From Sodalinema lacuna_A (GTDB taxonomy: Bacteria; Cyanobacteriota; Cyanobacteriia; Cyanobacteriales; Geitlerinemataceae), in the NCBI GenBank assembly GCA_900149785.2, contig FSSI02000003.1, positions 1 to 64,000 of the forward strand: a stretch of 64,000 nt of DNA, written 5' to 3'. This document shows, piece after piece, positions 25,041 through 33,561 of this stretch; position 1 is the stretch's first letter, and each line of letters opens with the position of its first letter. Position numbers and translations under genes: made by a program. Under the pieces are notes generated by a model that was given only the letters and a program-made list of their open reading frames with translations, ran no database searches and was not told the origin of the DNA.

Positions 25041-25502
25041 CTACATCGGGCGTAAGCGAGTCAGTTTCAGGTTGAACGGACCCCCGCCCGCCGCACCAAA
25101 GGCGCGAACTCGGATAATATAGGTCCCCGAACGCTGAATCCGCATAAACAGCAGTGAGTTCGTTGTCCCATCAGGGCCATCGTCATTCTCGCCAATGGTC
25201 AACCCATCCGGCGTTAGGAGCGACACAATAGTATCAAAACTATCCGAGGTGACATCGATCGTAATCTGATCCCCCTCCTCCAACTGCACCACATAATCAT
25301 GAGCGAAGCCACCCTGTCCTGTGGGAATATCGTTTTCGGTCAGACTCCCGGACAACTCACCACTGGGTGGTAAGGAACTCGGGTTATAAAGCTGTTTTTG
25401 TCGTTCAACAGCTTCGGCGCTCATCAGCCAACTGAAACTAATCAGGGGAACCGCGACCAACTGTTGCACCCATCGAGACATCGGCTTAGCATTCATATTC
25501 AA
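25041..25502 (-). CDS. secreted pre-peptidase C-terminal (PPC) domain protein
   Basis: A protein of 153 residues with a signal peptide (VQQLVAVPLISFSWLMSAEA) followed by a single PPC-type beta-sandwich: FAHDYVVQLEEGDQITIDVT, SDSFDTIVSLLTPDG, ENDDGPDGTTNSLLF and GTYIIRVRAFG. Such domains usually sit at the end of secreted proteases or stand alone in cyanobacteria. Exported to the periplasm or outside. Its role is unknown. It is divergent from the glycosyltransferase gene. Confidence 0.75.
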   Translation of the reverse strand: MNMNAKPMSRWVQQLVAVPLISFSWLMSAEAVERQKQLYNPSSLPPSGELSGSLTENDIPTGQGGFAHDYVVQLEEGDQITIDVTSDSFDTIVSLLTPDGLTIGENDDGPDGTTNSLLFMRIQRSGTYIIRVRAFGAAGGGPFNLKLTRLRPM

Positions 25503-25574
25503 ACCTCACAACACAAACCATTCACTGCACTATACCAATCTAGCTTCACCATTCCTGATAAAACTTGTGGACGG

Positions 25575-28061
25575 ATGCACGCCTTGAACTCAATCCAACG
25601 GCTTCAACGAATTTTTCCTGCCTTTACCATAACCTGGGGTCTTCCCTTGCTGCTATGTTGGGCGATCGCCGTGGCCGTCGATCGCCTCTGGCTGGCCCTC
25701 GATCGCGCCGTTCCCGACTGGGATACCGCCGATTATCTCACCGGAAGCCTCAACTACTGGCAATTCCTGCAAACGCCAAACTGGTTCTCAGGGGAATGGT
25801 GGACGAATCTCTGGCTGTTATCCTCCAAAATCCCCCCCTTTATCTATCTCATTACCGCCCCCTTTCATAGCCTCTTCGGACTCTCTAGCCAAGTGGCCTT
25901 TTTACCCTATATCGCCTGGACCGGTGTACTACTGTTTACCGTCTTCGATTTAGGACAACATCTGTCCACGCCGCGAGTGGGACTGTGGGCCGCCGGACTC
26001 TGTATCCTCTTTCCCGGTTTAGTCACCTTCCGCTTTCACTATGTCCTCGACTATCCCCTCGTAGCCGCCACCTCGACCATTCTCTGGAGTTTAACCCGCT
26101 GGCGTAACAGTCAAGAGCATCGTCGTCACTGGGCCGTGGTGTTCAGCCTATCCCTGGGAATTGGCATTTTTATCAAACAGTCTATCGCCCTATTTTTGCT
26201 GATTCCCATTCTCTGGACCCTCGTGGCGGTACTGCTGAATCGCCAATGGGGACGCTTGGGGCAGTTGCTGGCGGCGATCGCAGGGTCAACTCTAATTTGG
26301 GGCTGGTGGTATCGGACTAACTGGTTATTAGTCCTCACCGGCAGCCAACGAGCCACAATCACGGCGGCGGCGGAACAAGGCGATCCATCCCTGGCCAGTG
26401 TAGAAGCCTGGACTTACTATCTGTTGCGGCTACCGGAGGTCATCTCCTGGGTGCTGCTGTTGGCCGCCCTGGGAGGACTGGTTCTGTTAGCGGTCCGGCC
26501 CCTGATTCAGCCGCTTGTGAAGGTTCCCAAGCCCCCGCCACGGCGGTCTGGGACGATTCACTGGTTGGCGGTGATTCTCTTAGGGAGCTATCTGTTGAGT
26601 TCCCTCAATCCGAATAAGAATCCTCGCTACATTCTGCCCATGTTGCCGATTCTCTCGCTGATCCTCTCCTATGGACTGATGGCCTGGGGATGGCGAGTTC
26701 GTTGGGGGATGATCACTCTAACCAGTCTCGTTCTGGCGTTCCAATTGCGGCCAACGCTGGTATTTATGCCGACGAGTTCCCGTGTCTATCTCGGGGAGTC
26801 GTTTCCCCATCAGGAGGTGATTGAGCGGATTGTCGAGGAAACGCCCTATTTACAAACCACGTTGGGAGTCTTGCCCTCCACGGCGAGCGTGAATCAACAT
26901 AATCTGAATTATTATGGGGCGCGATCGCGGTTTCAAGTCTATGGCCGTCAGGTGGGAGTCCGGGAGGAGGATGTGGCGGCTGATGTGCGATCGCTGTCTT
27001 GGTTCGTTACCCAAACCGGAGATCCCGGTTCAGTCCCCGATACCTATGACGATATGGTGGCTCGCATTGAGGAGGGAGGAGAGTTTGAGCGACGACAACA
27101 GTGGTCACTTCCCCAGGGCGAGATCTTAACTCTCTATCACCGCCGCATTCCGCCGATTAGCGTTATCGCTGAAGAGGGACAAGTCCCGGATTCCTTGCAA
27201 CTGACTCAGGTGACTGTTCCGCCGCGAATTTTGCCGGGAACGGCGGTTCCGGTGACCTATGAGTGGTCGGGACATCATGATGATATTGGAGATGGCCTGA
27301 TCTTGGTGACTTGGCAACAGACGGATGGTGAGGATTTCTGGATTCATGATCACGCTATTACGCAACAGCAATGGCTTGAAACGCCCTCAATGGGGGAGAG
27401 TCGTTGTCGCCAAGACCCCGATCGCTGTCATTTCCAGGTCATCGAACGTCTCGCGATGTTGCCCCCTGAGACGCTCACGCCGGGACGTTATGAGTTATCG
27501 GTGCAATGGCTGCATCCACAAACCGGGGAGATTAGCCCGATTGAGGCTCCTGAGGTGCTGGTGAGTGTGGATCCCGAGGCGACGGCGATCGCCGCCCCGG
27601 AGTTGGATTTGTCCACTCAGTTACGTCAGTTAGCCCAGGTTCTCCCCCAGGGAACGGAGGGGTTTGAGGAGATGTTTGCCGAGATTAGTCGCATCAATCA
27701 GTATGACCCGGTTCAGGCCTATCTCGATGGGGTGATTGAGTCGTTGGAGGTTCGCTTACAGCAACAACCCCAGCGGGCGGATTGGGCCTATGCTGTGGCC
27801 TTGGCCTGGATTCTCAATAAACGGGCAGATCGGGCCATTGAGGCGTTTGAACGGGTGGTGGCGATCGATGGGGATAATCCTTATGCTTATGCCTATTTAG
27901 CGGTGGTGAATCTCTTGGACTGGCATCCTCGGGCGGCTCAGACGGCGATCGCCCAGGGACAAGCGTTACCTGAAGATATCCCGGAATGGCCGTTGCTTGA
28001 CGGAGCCGCTGCCTTGATGGGCGGGAATGTTTGGCGGGCGGTTCGGGCGTTTGGGGGATAG
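25575..28061 (+). CDS. GT39-like membrane glycosyltransferase with C-terminal TPRs
   Basis: About 828 residues from ATG 25575 (MHALNSIQRL). An N-terminal GT-C core has a DWDTADYLTGSLNYW loop with the acidic pair and then about ten membrane segments (LPLLLCWAIAVAVDRLW, VGLWAAGLCILFPGL, VVFSLSLGIGIFIKQSIALF and others), ending with the Asn-Pro-rich SLNPNKNPRYILPMLPI typical of PMT/GT39 enzymes. Residues from about 410 form a soluble beta-rich part. The end (WAYAVALAWILNKRADRAIE, VVAIDGDNPYAYAYLAVVNL) is TPR-like. It likely transfers a sugar from a lipid carrier at the outer face; the acceptor is unknown. Confidence 0.75.
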   Translation: MHALNSIQRLQRIFPAFTITWGLPLLLCWAIAVAVDRLWLALDRAVPDWDTADYLTGSLNYWQFLQTPNWFSGEWWTNLWLLSSKIPPFIYLITAPFHSLFGLSSQVAFLPYIAWTGVLLFTVFDLGQHLSTPRVGLWAAGLCILFPGLVTFRFHYVLDYPLVAATSTILWSLTRWRNSQEHRRHWAVVFSLSLGIGIFIKQSIALFLLIPILWTLVAVLLNRQWGRLGQLLAAIAGSTLIWGWWYRTNWLLVLTGSQRATITAAAEQGDPSLASVEAWTYYLLRLPEVISWVLLLAALGGLVLLAVRPLIQPLVKVPKPPPRRSGTIHWLAVILLGSYLLSSLNPNKNPRYILPMLPILSLILSYGLMAWGWRVRWGMITLTSLVLAFQLRPTLVFMPTSSRVYLGESFPHQEVIERIVEETPYLQTTLGVLPSTASVNQHNLNYYGARSRFQVYGRQVGVREEDVAADVRSLSWFVTQTGDPGSVPDTYDDMVARIEEGGEFERRQQWSLPQGEILTLYHRRIPPISVIAEEGQVPDSLQLTQVTVPPRILPGTAVPVTYEWSGHHDDIGDGLILVTWQQTDGEDFWIHDHAITQQQWLETPSMGESRCRQDPDRCHFQVIERLAMLPPETLTPGRYELSVQWLHPQTGEISPIEAPEVLVSVDPEATAIAAPELDLSTQLRQLAQVLPQGTEGFEEMFAEISRINQYDPVQAYLDGVIESLEVRLQQQPQRADWAYAVALAWILNKRADRAIEAFERVVAIDGDNPYAYAYLAVVNLLDWHPRAAQTAIAQGQALPEDIPEWPLLDGAAALMGGNVWRAVRAFGG

Positions 28062-28216
28062 GCAATAGGGAACAGGGAACAGGGAACAGGGAACAGGGAA
28101 CAGGGAACAGGGAACAGGGAACAGAAGGCAAGAGGCAAGAGGCAAGAGGCAAGAGGCAAGAGGCAAGAGGCAAGAGGCAAGAGGCAAGAGGCAAGAGGCA
28201 AGAGGCAAGAGGCAAT
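28062..28216. repeat. two adjacent heptamer arrays, GGGAACA then GAGGCAA
   Basis: Eight GGGAACA copies (28068-28124) are directly followed by about 13 GAGGCAA copies (28125-28215). Two unrelated heptamer families abut without spacer. Confidence 0.97.
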
Positions 28217-28577
28217 TGGGTGGGGGGATACCCTTGTGGTTGTCCTCTGCTTCGGGACAGAGGAACCTTGTTTATTGAGATTTACTTGCAATAGCTTCCG
28301 AAGTCGGCTACAATACAGTCGTAATTGACGATAACTTGCAGTTACTGGACTGATAGCTGGGCGGAAATTCCAGAGAGCCAGACAGATGTAAAAGGACATT
28401 GCTTTAAAGCAAAAAAACTATTTTAACTAGATTTTTTTGCTTTCAGATGTCAATTTTCAACTGTCTTTGTTATGTTACTTTAATTCAAGGTGACTCCAAG
28501 AGTCGGGGTGGGGTCAAACCGACTCGTCTTGGCTTGCGGTCTAGCCTAGCTTCAGGAAACCTCACACCTCTTATGTC
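28217..28577. other. intergenic region with an A/T hairpin
   Basis: No gene seen. A perfect inverted repeat AAAGCAAAAAAA (28406-28417) and TTTTTTTGCTTT (28432-28443) surrounds a 14-base loop; it could be a terminator for rightward reading or a regulatory hairpin ahead of the Crp-like regulator. Confidence 0.5.
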
Positions 28578-29234
28578 ATGAACCGGGGATGGAGGTCTAT
28601 CTCTGTCCCTATTTTCTGTCCTTTCGTTCCGTTTTTGTTCTCCGTTTGGAAAATTGCCGTGTTTGCTACTCAAGAGCCTCGGATTGCTCATCCTCCCGTT
28701 CAACTGCGTCCGTTCCGTCAGCGGAGTTTTATCCCGTCCCAAACGGATAGTCTCTGGAAAATCACGGCTGGTGTTGTGCGTAGCCTGACCTGGACTGATG
28801 CGGGAACGCCAATTAGTTTGGGGTTGTGGACCGTCGGAGATGTCGTTGGGGTGGCTTTATCTCGGGTAACCCCCTATGAACTTGAATGTCTGACGGATGT
28901 GCAAGTTCAGGCGATTCCGCGATCGCATTGGCGGTCAATTACAGACCAGTTAATTGATCATGCCCAAGAATCGCAACAGCTTCTTGCTATTTTGCGTCAA
29001 GAACGCATCCGCGATCGCATCTTAGCCTTTCTACGATGGCTGTCCTATAAATTCGGCCGTGAGAGTGCTAACGGTCGCGTCATTGAGTTAAAACTCTCCC
29101 ATCGGGCGATCGCCGAAATCCTGGGAACCTCCCGTGTCACGGTGACTCGGACTCTCGGCCAACTTGAGGAGGAAGGACTGATGCAACGGACTCGGGACCA
29201 TTGGATTCTCAGCCATGACGTTTTAATGCCATAA
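28578..29234 (+). CDS. Crp/Fnr-family transcription regulator without a nucleotide pocket
   Basis: A protein of 218 residues; GTG 28659 (VFATQEPRIAH) is an alternative start that would give 191 residues. The C-terminal winged HTH is intact: ELKLSHRAIAEILGTSRVTV followed by TRTLGQLEEEGLMQR. The N-terminal sensor is short and lacks the phosphate-binding RxLGE..LL cassette of cAMP-binding members, so it should not bind cAMP. The family includes NtcA, which this resembles only in the HTH (SHRAIAE..G..RVTVTR). It lies upstream of ftrV in the same direction, 164 bases apart. Confidence 0.83.
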   Translation: MNRGWRSISVPIFCPFVPFLFSVWKIAVFATQEPRIAHPPVQLRPFRQRSFIPSQTDSLWKITAGVVRSLTWTDAGTPISLGLWTVGDVVGVALSRVTPYELECLTDVQVQAIPRSHWRSITDQLIDHAQESQQLLAILRQERIRDRILAFLRWLSYKFGRESANGRVIELKLSHRAIAEILGTSRVTVTRTLGQLEEEGLMQRTRDHWILSHDVLMP

Positions 29235-29398
29235 CTATCCACAACTATAAAAATATCTTGGCAAGAATTGTTGAGATAGGCATTCGTTAACTGCGACTTT
29301 GTCCGGTACAGCTTCTGTGGCAAGATACATAACGTACGGTCGGTAAGTCCTATGATAAAATCGTCCGTCGTTTTTGTTGGGAACTATAGAGCAAACAC

Positions 29399-29641
29399 AT
29401 GTCAACGATTGAAGTCGGCAGTCGCGTCCGCGTCAAAGAATCTGTCATTGTCTACCATCACCCCGAACATCGCAACCAACCGTTTGACATGAAAGGGAGC
29501 GAGGGGGACGTCCTGAACGTGATTGAAGAGTTGGACGGAAAGCCGATTAGTGCCAATCTTCCGGTTCAAGTGCTGTTTTTGGTGGGTAAGAAGAAATTAC
29601 GCGCCCATTTTCGTCCCGACGAAGTTGAGGCGGTTTCCTAA
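29399..29641 (+). CDS. ftrV: ferredoxin-thioredoxin reductase variable (alpha) subunit
   Basis: The small SH3-like subunit of ferredoxin:thioredoxin reductase, which passes light-derived electrons from ferredoxin to thioredoxin. Seen: VGSRVRVKESVIVYHHPEHR, FDMKGSEGDVLNV, KPISANLPVQVLFL and KLRAHFRPDEVEAV, nearly full-family matches. Length 80 is normal. The catalytic subunit is not in this window. ATG 29399 follows an AT-rich leader with a TATGATAAAA promoter-like stretch (about 29351). Confidence 0.95.
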   Translation: MSTIEVGSRVRVKESVIVYHHPEHRNQPFDMKGSEGDVLNVIEELDGKPISANLPVQVLFLVGKKKLRAHFRPDEVEAVS

Positions 29642-29656
29642 ATCTCTTCTAATCTC

Positions 29657-30493
29657 ATGTCGCCCTTGAACAGTCAGAGCGTTGGCGGAATGGCGGTAAC
29701 GTTTCATTACCCCACCGCCAGCGATCAGCCTTTAGCCTTGGCGGTGTTCCTCAAAGGATTAAACGTCGCCCCGAGCCATTACTCCTACTATGCCCAACGC
29801 TTGGCACAGTATGGCTTTGTGGTGGCCTTACCCGACCCCGAAACTCGTTTACCTCGGCGCGAGGAGTTGTTTGCGGCCACGGGACTGGTTGCGGACGTAC
29901 AGGCGACCCTACGACGGGAAACCCAAAATCCCCAGTCGCCCCTCTTTGAACGGGTTAATCCCGAGAATGTGGCTCTGTTAGGTCATTCTCAGGGAGGGAT
30001 TGTGGGACTCGATGCGGTGGTGAATGCGTCAGCCGTCTCCTTTGCTTCGGGGGATTATAGCTTACCGCCTCAATTGAAAGCAGCGGCGTTTTATGGGAGT
30101 TTGTTGGAGGTGGAGTTGGAGCTAGAAGGCGACGGCGATCGCCCCCTCAATAGCCACGGATTACCTCTGGCCCTCATGGCGGGGAGTCGTGATAGTCTGA
30201 TGCCCGCTGCCGAGGTCCGGGGAACCTATACACGGCTGGCGACTCCACCTAAACTCTATTTAGAGCTAGAAGGGGCCAACCATTACGGAATTACCAACGT
30301 TAATAATCCGCCTCAGGCCCCGTTAGATCCTCGTTTACCAGATTTACCTCAAGAGATTGCCCTCGATACCCTCGCTCGCTGGACTGGGGTGTTTTTGCGG
30401 GCCTGGGTGTTTGAGGATGCGATCGCCCGAGACTATCTCGGGCAGATGTTAGGGACAATAGATCCCGTTGTCTCTCTGGAAGGAGAATTTTGA
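29657..30493 (+). CDS. alpha/beta hydrolase, chlorophyllase/dienelactone hydrolase-like
   Basis: A protein of 278 residues. Nucleophile elbow GHSQGG (Ser near residue 110), probable Asp in MAGSRDSLMP and His in ANHYGIT complete a Ser-Asp-His triad. Also AVFLKGLNVAPSHYSYYAQR, the strand and oxyanion region. The layout resembles chlorophyllase-like or PET-hydrolase-like families of soluble alpha/beta hydrolases. No signal peptide. It starts 15 bases after ftrV and is probably cotranscribed with it. Substrate unknown. Confidence 0.8.
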   Translation: MSPLNSQSVGGMAVTFHYPTASDQPLALAVFLKGLNVAPSHYSYYAQRLAQYGFVVALPDPETRLPRREELFAATGLVADVQATLRRETQNPQSPLFERVNPENVALLGHSQGGIVGLDAVVNASAVSFASGDYSLPPQLKAAAFYGSLLEVELELEGDGDRPLNSHGLPLALMAGSRDSLMPAAEVRGTYTRLATPPKLYLELEGANHYGITNVNNPPQAPLDPRLPDLPQEIALDTLARWTGVFLRAWVFEDAIARDYLGQMLGTIDPVVSLEGEF

Positions 30494-30515
30494 AGGATCG
30501 TTTAAACATTCACAG

Positions 30516-31094
30516 TTAGGGATGTTTGAGCCAGGAAAAGATTTCAGCGGCACTTAAATTAAGGGGAGGGATGGGGTCTGGAATCGGTAGACTGGCCTCG
30601 CTATTCTGGAAGACTTGTGGCTGTTGCCCAGCGGGATAGACCAAAATGGTTTGACTGCTCGGATCGATGAGCCAACCCATCTCAGTTCCATAGTTGAGAC
30701 TATGCAGGATTTTATCAGTGACAGGAATTGTGGCTTGATTCGGAGAGAGAATTTCGATGAGCCAATTGGGAGCGAGGTTAAATTGGTTGGCCACATTGCC
30801 TTGCTCATCGGTTGGAATGCGGTCCCAGGTGAAAATACCGATATCGGGGACAATGACGCGATCGCCAACAATACAGCGTATTTCAGTGTAGGCCCGGGCA
30901 ATCTTTTGCCGTTTGGTGGCGGCATTAATGGTTTCGGTTAAATCCACCTGCAAGGTGCTGTGTTGTCCTTGAGGCATCGGTTTTTGGGTGACTCGCCCTT
31001 GCTTATATTCGCTGGCGGGTTGAGTTTCTGGGGATTGTAGGAATTCTTCGAGGGTTAGGGATTTCTCGTCAAGTCTGACCATGGGGAACTTCAA
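30516..31094 (-). CDS. Uma2-family (DUF820) endonuclease-like protein
   Basis: A protein of 192 residues with the Uma2 pattern: LTLEEFLQSPETQPASEYKQ opening, PDIGIFTWDRIP, NWLIEILSPNQ, and GWLIDPSSQTILVY. This is a PD-(D/E)xK nuclease-like fold that is greatly expanded in cyanobacteria, with no settled physiological role. The acidic and Lys residues typical of the active site appear in PDIGIF and IEILSP. A second family member is at 48713. Confidence 0.85.
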   Translation of the reverse strand: MKFPMVRLDEKSLTLEEFLQSPETQPASEYKQGRVTQKPMPQGQHSTLQVDLTETINAATKRQKIARAYTEIRCIVGDRVIVPDIGIFTWDRIPTDEQGNVANQFNLAPNWLIEILSPNQATIPVTDKILHSLNYGTEMGWLIDPSSQTILVYPAGQQPQVFQNSEASLPIPDPIPPLNLSAAEIFSWLKHP

Positions 31095-31130
31095 GCATAC
31101 CGGGGGTTGACAGGAGTGGTTGCGCTGGTC

Positions 31131-31153
31131 TTAATTCTTAATTCTTAATTCTA
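31131..31153. repeat. three copies of TTAATTC heptamer
   Basis: A short tandem run of CTTAATT units (three copies) between the Uma2 gene and signal peptidase I; another 7-bp unit, unlike the other heptamer families. Confidence 0.8.
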
Positions 31154-31265
31154 ATGGTGGGGCCTGTTCTGTGTCTTGACACTCTCAAGCCGGGTCGTGC
31201 GATCGCGGTCAGAGTCGGTCGTGATAGACTTCTAGGGAGAGATTTAACCTGCCCGGACCCTTGCA

Positions 31266-31862
31266 ATGACCGCCAATCCCGACGATCGCCCTCAATCTTT
31301 GTCCTCAACGCCCTGGTGGCGATCGCAGGGGGAAAATATCCGCCTGATTCTGATTGCCCTCGTTATTGCCTTACTGCTGCGAACCTTTGTCGCGGAACCT
31401 CGCTATATTCCCTCTGATTCGATGTTGCCGACCTTAGAACAAGGCGATCGGCTCCTCGTCGAGAAAGTCTCCTATAATTTCGAGGCGCCACAACGAGGAG
31501 ACGTGATTGTCTTTAGTCCCCCAGTCCAGCTTCAGCGACAGGGATATCAAACGAATCAGGCTTTTATTAAACGAGTGGTGGCTCGTGCCGGTGATACCGT
31601 ACGGGTTGCCAACGGACGAGTGTATCTCAACGGAAAACCGCAAGTCGAACCCTATATCGCAGAACCGCCCCGATACCAATGGGGACCCGCCACAGTTCCC
31701 CCCGATCGCCTCATGGTCATGGGGGACAACCGCAATAATAGCAACGACTCCCATATTTGGGGCTTTTTACCCGTTGAGAATGTCATCGGGCGGGCAGCGA
31801 TTCGCTTTTGGCCCATTGAACGGGTTGGGGAAATCGGGGGGGAAGAAGGGAATAGGGAATAG
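31266..31862 (+). CDS. lepB: signal peptidase I
   Basis: A membrane-anchored signal peptidase of 198 residues. An N-terminal helix (IRLILIALVIALLLRTFVA) is followed by the Ser nucleophile in YIPSDSMLPTL, the Lys general base in FIKRVVARAGD, and the box GDNRNNSNDSHIWGFLP plus VIGRAAIRFWP. It removes signal peptides at the outer face of the plasma or thylakoid membrane. The coding region ends in a heptamer repeat (GGGAATA), so the last residues (GGEEGNRE) are repeat-encoded. Confidence 0.95.
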   Translation: MTANPDDRPQSLSSTPWWRSQGENIRLILIALVIALLLRTFVAEPRYIPSDSMLPTLEQGDRLLVEKVSYNFEAPQRGDVIVFSPPVQLQRQGYQTNQAFIKRVVARAGDTVRVANGRVYLNGKPQVEPYIAEPPRYQWGPATVPPDRLMVMGDNRNNSNDSHIWGFLPVENVIGRAAIRFWPIERVGEIGGEEGNRE

Positions 31863-31918
31863 GGGAAGAAGAGGCAATAGGCAAGAGGCAAGAGGCAAGA
31901 GGCAGGAGGCAATAGGCG
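31846..31918. repeat. GGGAATA and GAGGCAA heptamer units
   Basis: Two to three GGGAATA units overlap the end of the signal peptidase gene. They are followed by GGCAATA/GAGGCAA units up to 31918. Confidence 0.85.
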
Positions 31919-31926
31919 TGGCTTGT

Positions 31927-32172
31927 TCACGGTTCTTCTCGTTTTAGGCGTTTATTGATTTGGGCGATCGCTCCAGTTAATAACGCTCCCCCCATTAAAA
32001 GACCAATCGCAGGGGTGAACACTGGTTCCCAGAGACGATACCAGAGATCTAACCCTAGAGAGAGTCCAGTTCCTCGGCCGACGACGGCTAGGGCTAACCA
32101 GAGTAAACTTGCCAGAACAAAAAAGAAGTTCACCACTAAGAGGGTGTTGAGCCAGTTTAAGAGGGTTTGCAT
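31927..32172 (-). CDS. small two-helix membrane protein
   Basis: A protein of 81 residues with two hydrophobic segments (LLVVNFFFVLASLLWLALAV and FTPAIGLLMGGALLTGAIAQ) and a basic C-terminus (INKRLKREEP). It looks like a conserved small cyanobacterial membrane protein. Function unknown. Confidence 0.6.
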   Translation of the reverse strand: MQTLLNWLNTLLVVNFFFVLASLLWLALAVVGRGTGLSLGLDLWYRLWEPVFTPAIGLLMGGALLTGAIAQINKRLKREEP

Positions 32173-32301
32173 CGGCTTAAAAAAGAGACAATAACGGACA
32201 ATCGAGGTAGGACGTGAGCGCAGGCTGAATCGGGATACCCCTAGACGTCGAGTTTTTGGCGTATTGGTCGTCCTAATTCATGTGACCCAAAATAGCTAAA
32301 T

Positions 32302-33327
32302 TTAATAGCGAACCCGAGGGTCAATCCAGGCATTGAGCAGATCAATGAGAATACTAATCCCGACCACGATCGCCCCAAAGAAGACCACTAAACCTTGAAC
32401 TGTGGGATAATCTCGGGCGGAGATGGCTTCATAGAGACGACTCGCTAAGCCGGGCCAAGAAAAGGTCACTTCCGTGAGAATAGCCCCACTTAGGAGGGCG
32501 GCGAAGGTTAAGCCTAACACCGAAATAGTAGGAATCAGGGCATTTTTGAGGGCATGGTTAACCAAAATACGCCCTTCAGAGATGCCTCTGGCCCGGGCCG
32601 CTTCGACGTAATCACTTTTGAGAGTTTGCTTGAGATTCACCCGTACAACCCGTTCAAAGATACCACTGAGGAGAATCCCTAACGTCAGGCTGGGGAGAGC
32701 GAGATGGTATAAGGCGGCAAAAAACTGTTGCGGATGTAGCGTCAAGAGACTATCGAGGAGGTAGAGGCCCGTGATTGAGGTGGGGGTGGGAACGCCAAGG
32801 GGAAAACGGGTTCCGAGGGGAAACCAGCCGAGTTGTACGGCAAAAATCAGTTGTAAGACCATTCCCATCCAGAAAACGGGGACTGAGTAGGTCAAGATCC
32901 CAAACAGCCGTCCACCGGCATCCCAGGGGCTGTTGGGGCGTGAAGCGGCTAGCATTCCGACGCTAAAGCCAACGAGAATCGCCACGAGCATACTGGCGAT
33001 GGCTAACTCGGCCGTGGCGGGGAAAAAGTCCCGGATAATTTCCCAAACCGAGAGGCCACGACGAGCGGCGGATTCTCCTAAATCGAGACGCAGGAGGGAG
33101 CCAAGATAGCTAAAATACTGTTGCCATAATGACCCAGACAGTCCTAACTGCGATCGCAACTCCTCCTTAAAGGCTTCCGGGGCTCGGGGGCCAAGAATCG
33201 CATCAACCGGATCTCCGGGAGTGGCTCGCATCAGCAGGAATACGCCGGTGGCGATTGTCCATAGCATCAGTGGGGCCAATAGGAGTCGTGTTAAAACGTA
33301 GGCTTGCAGGGCACGAGAACGAGACAC
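32302..33327 (-). CDS. peptide/nickel-type ABC transporter permease (DppB-like)
   Basis: A protein of 341 residues with six membrane segments and the DppB hallmarks: MRATPGDPVDAILGPRAP in the first loop, PVFWMGMVLQLIFAV, and the cytoplasmic EAA loop YVEAARARGISEGRIL then NHALKNALIPTISVLGL. It would move peptides, nickel or a related solute together with a partner permease, ATPases and a binding protein, none of which are beside it. Isolated DppB-like genes are common in cyanobacteria. Confidence 0.9.
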   Translation of the reverse strand: MSRSRALQAYVLTRLLLAPLMLWTIATGVFLLMRATPGDPVDAILGPRAPEAFKEELRSQLGLSGSLWQQYFSYLGSLLRLDLGESAARRGLSVWEIIRDFFPATAELAIASMLVAILVGFSVGMLAASRPNSPWDAGGRLFGILTYSVPVFWMGMVLQLIFAVQLGWFPLGTRFPLGVPTPTSITGLYLLDSLLTLHPQQFFAALYHLALPSLTLGILLSGIFERVVRVNLKQTLKSDYVEAARARGISEGRILVNHALKNALIPTISVLGLTFAALLSGAILTEVTFSWPGLASRLYEAISARDYPTVQGLVVFFGAIVVGISILIDLLNAWIDPRVRY

Positions 33328-33561
33328 AACAATTTCAGGTTGAGGAACAATCGCAAATCGTTTCCTATCTTACAGTCGAATTGAACCAAAGTGATATGTT
33401 GTGCAAGTATTGCCGTCAAACGTTTCAATGGCCGTGAGCTAAGGATAGTTGAGTTTATTCTTGGAGGGATTTCGTTAAACTTTGAGTATGGGAGCCATCG
33501 TCCGGTCTACCGGTTTCGTGTTTTGATGTTTTGTGGGAGATCCCCCTACGCTTAACTTGCC

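Noticed and set aside
27814..28399. Leftward open frames rich in LLPLASC repeats
   Set aside because: They are translations of the GAGGCAA array and the antisense of the glycosyltransferase gene.
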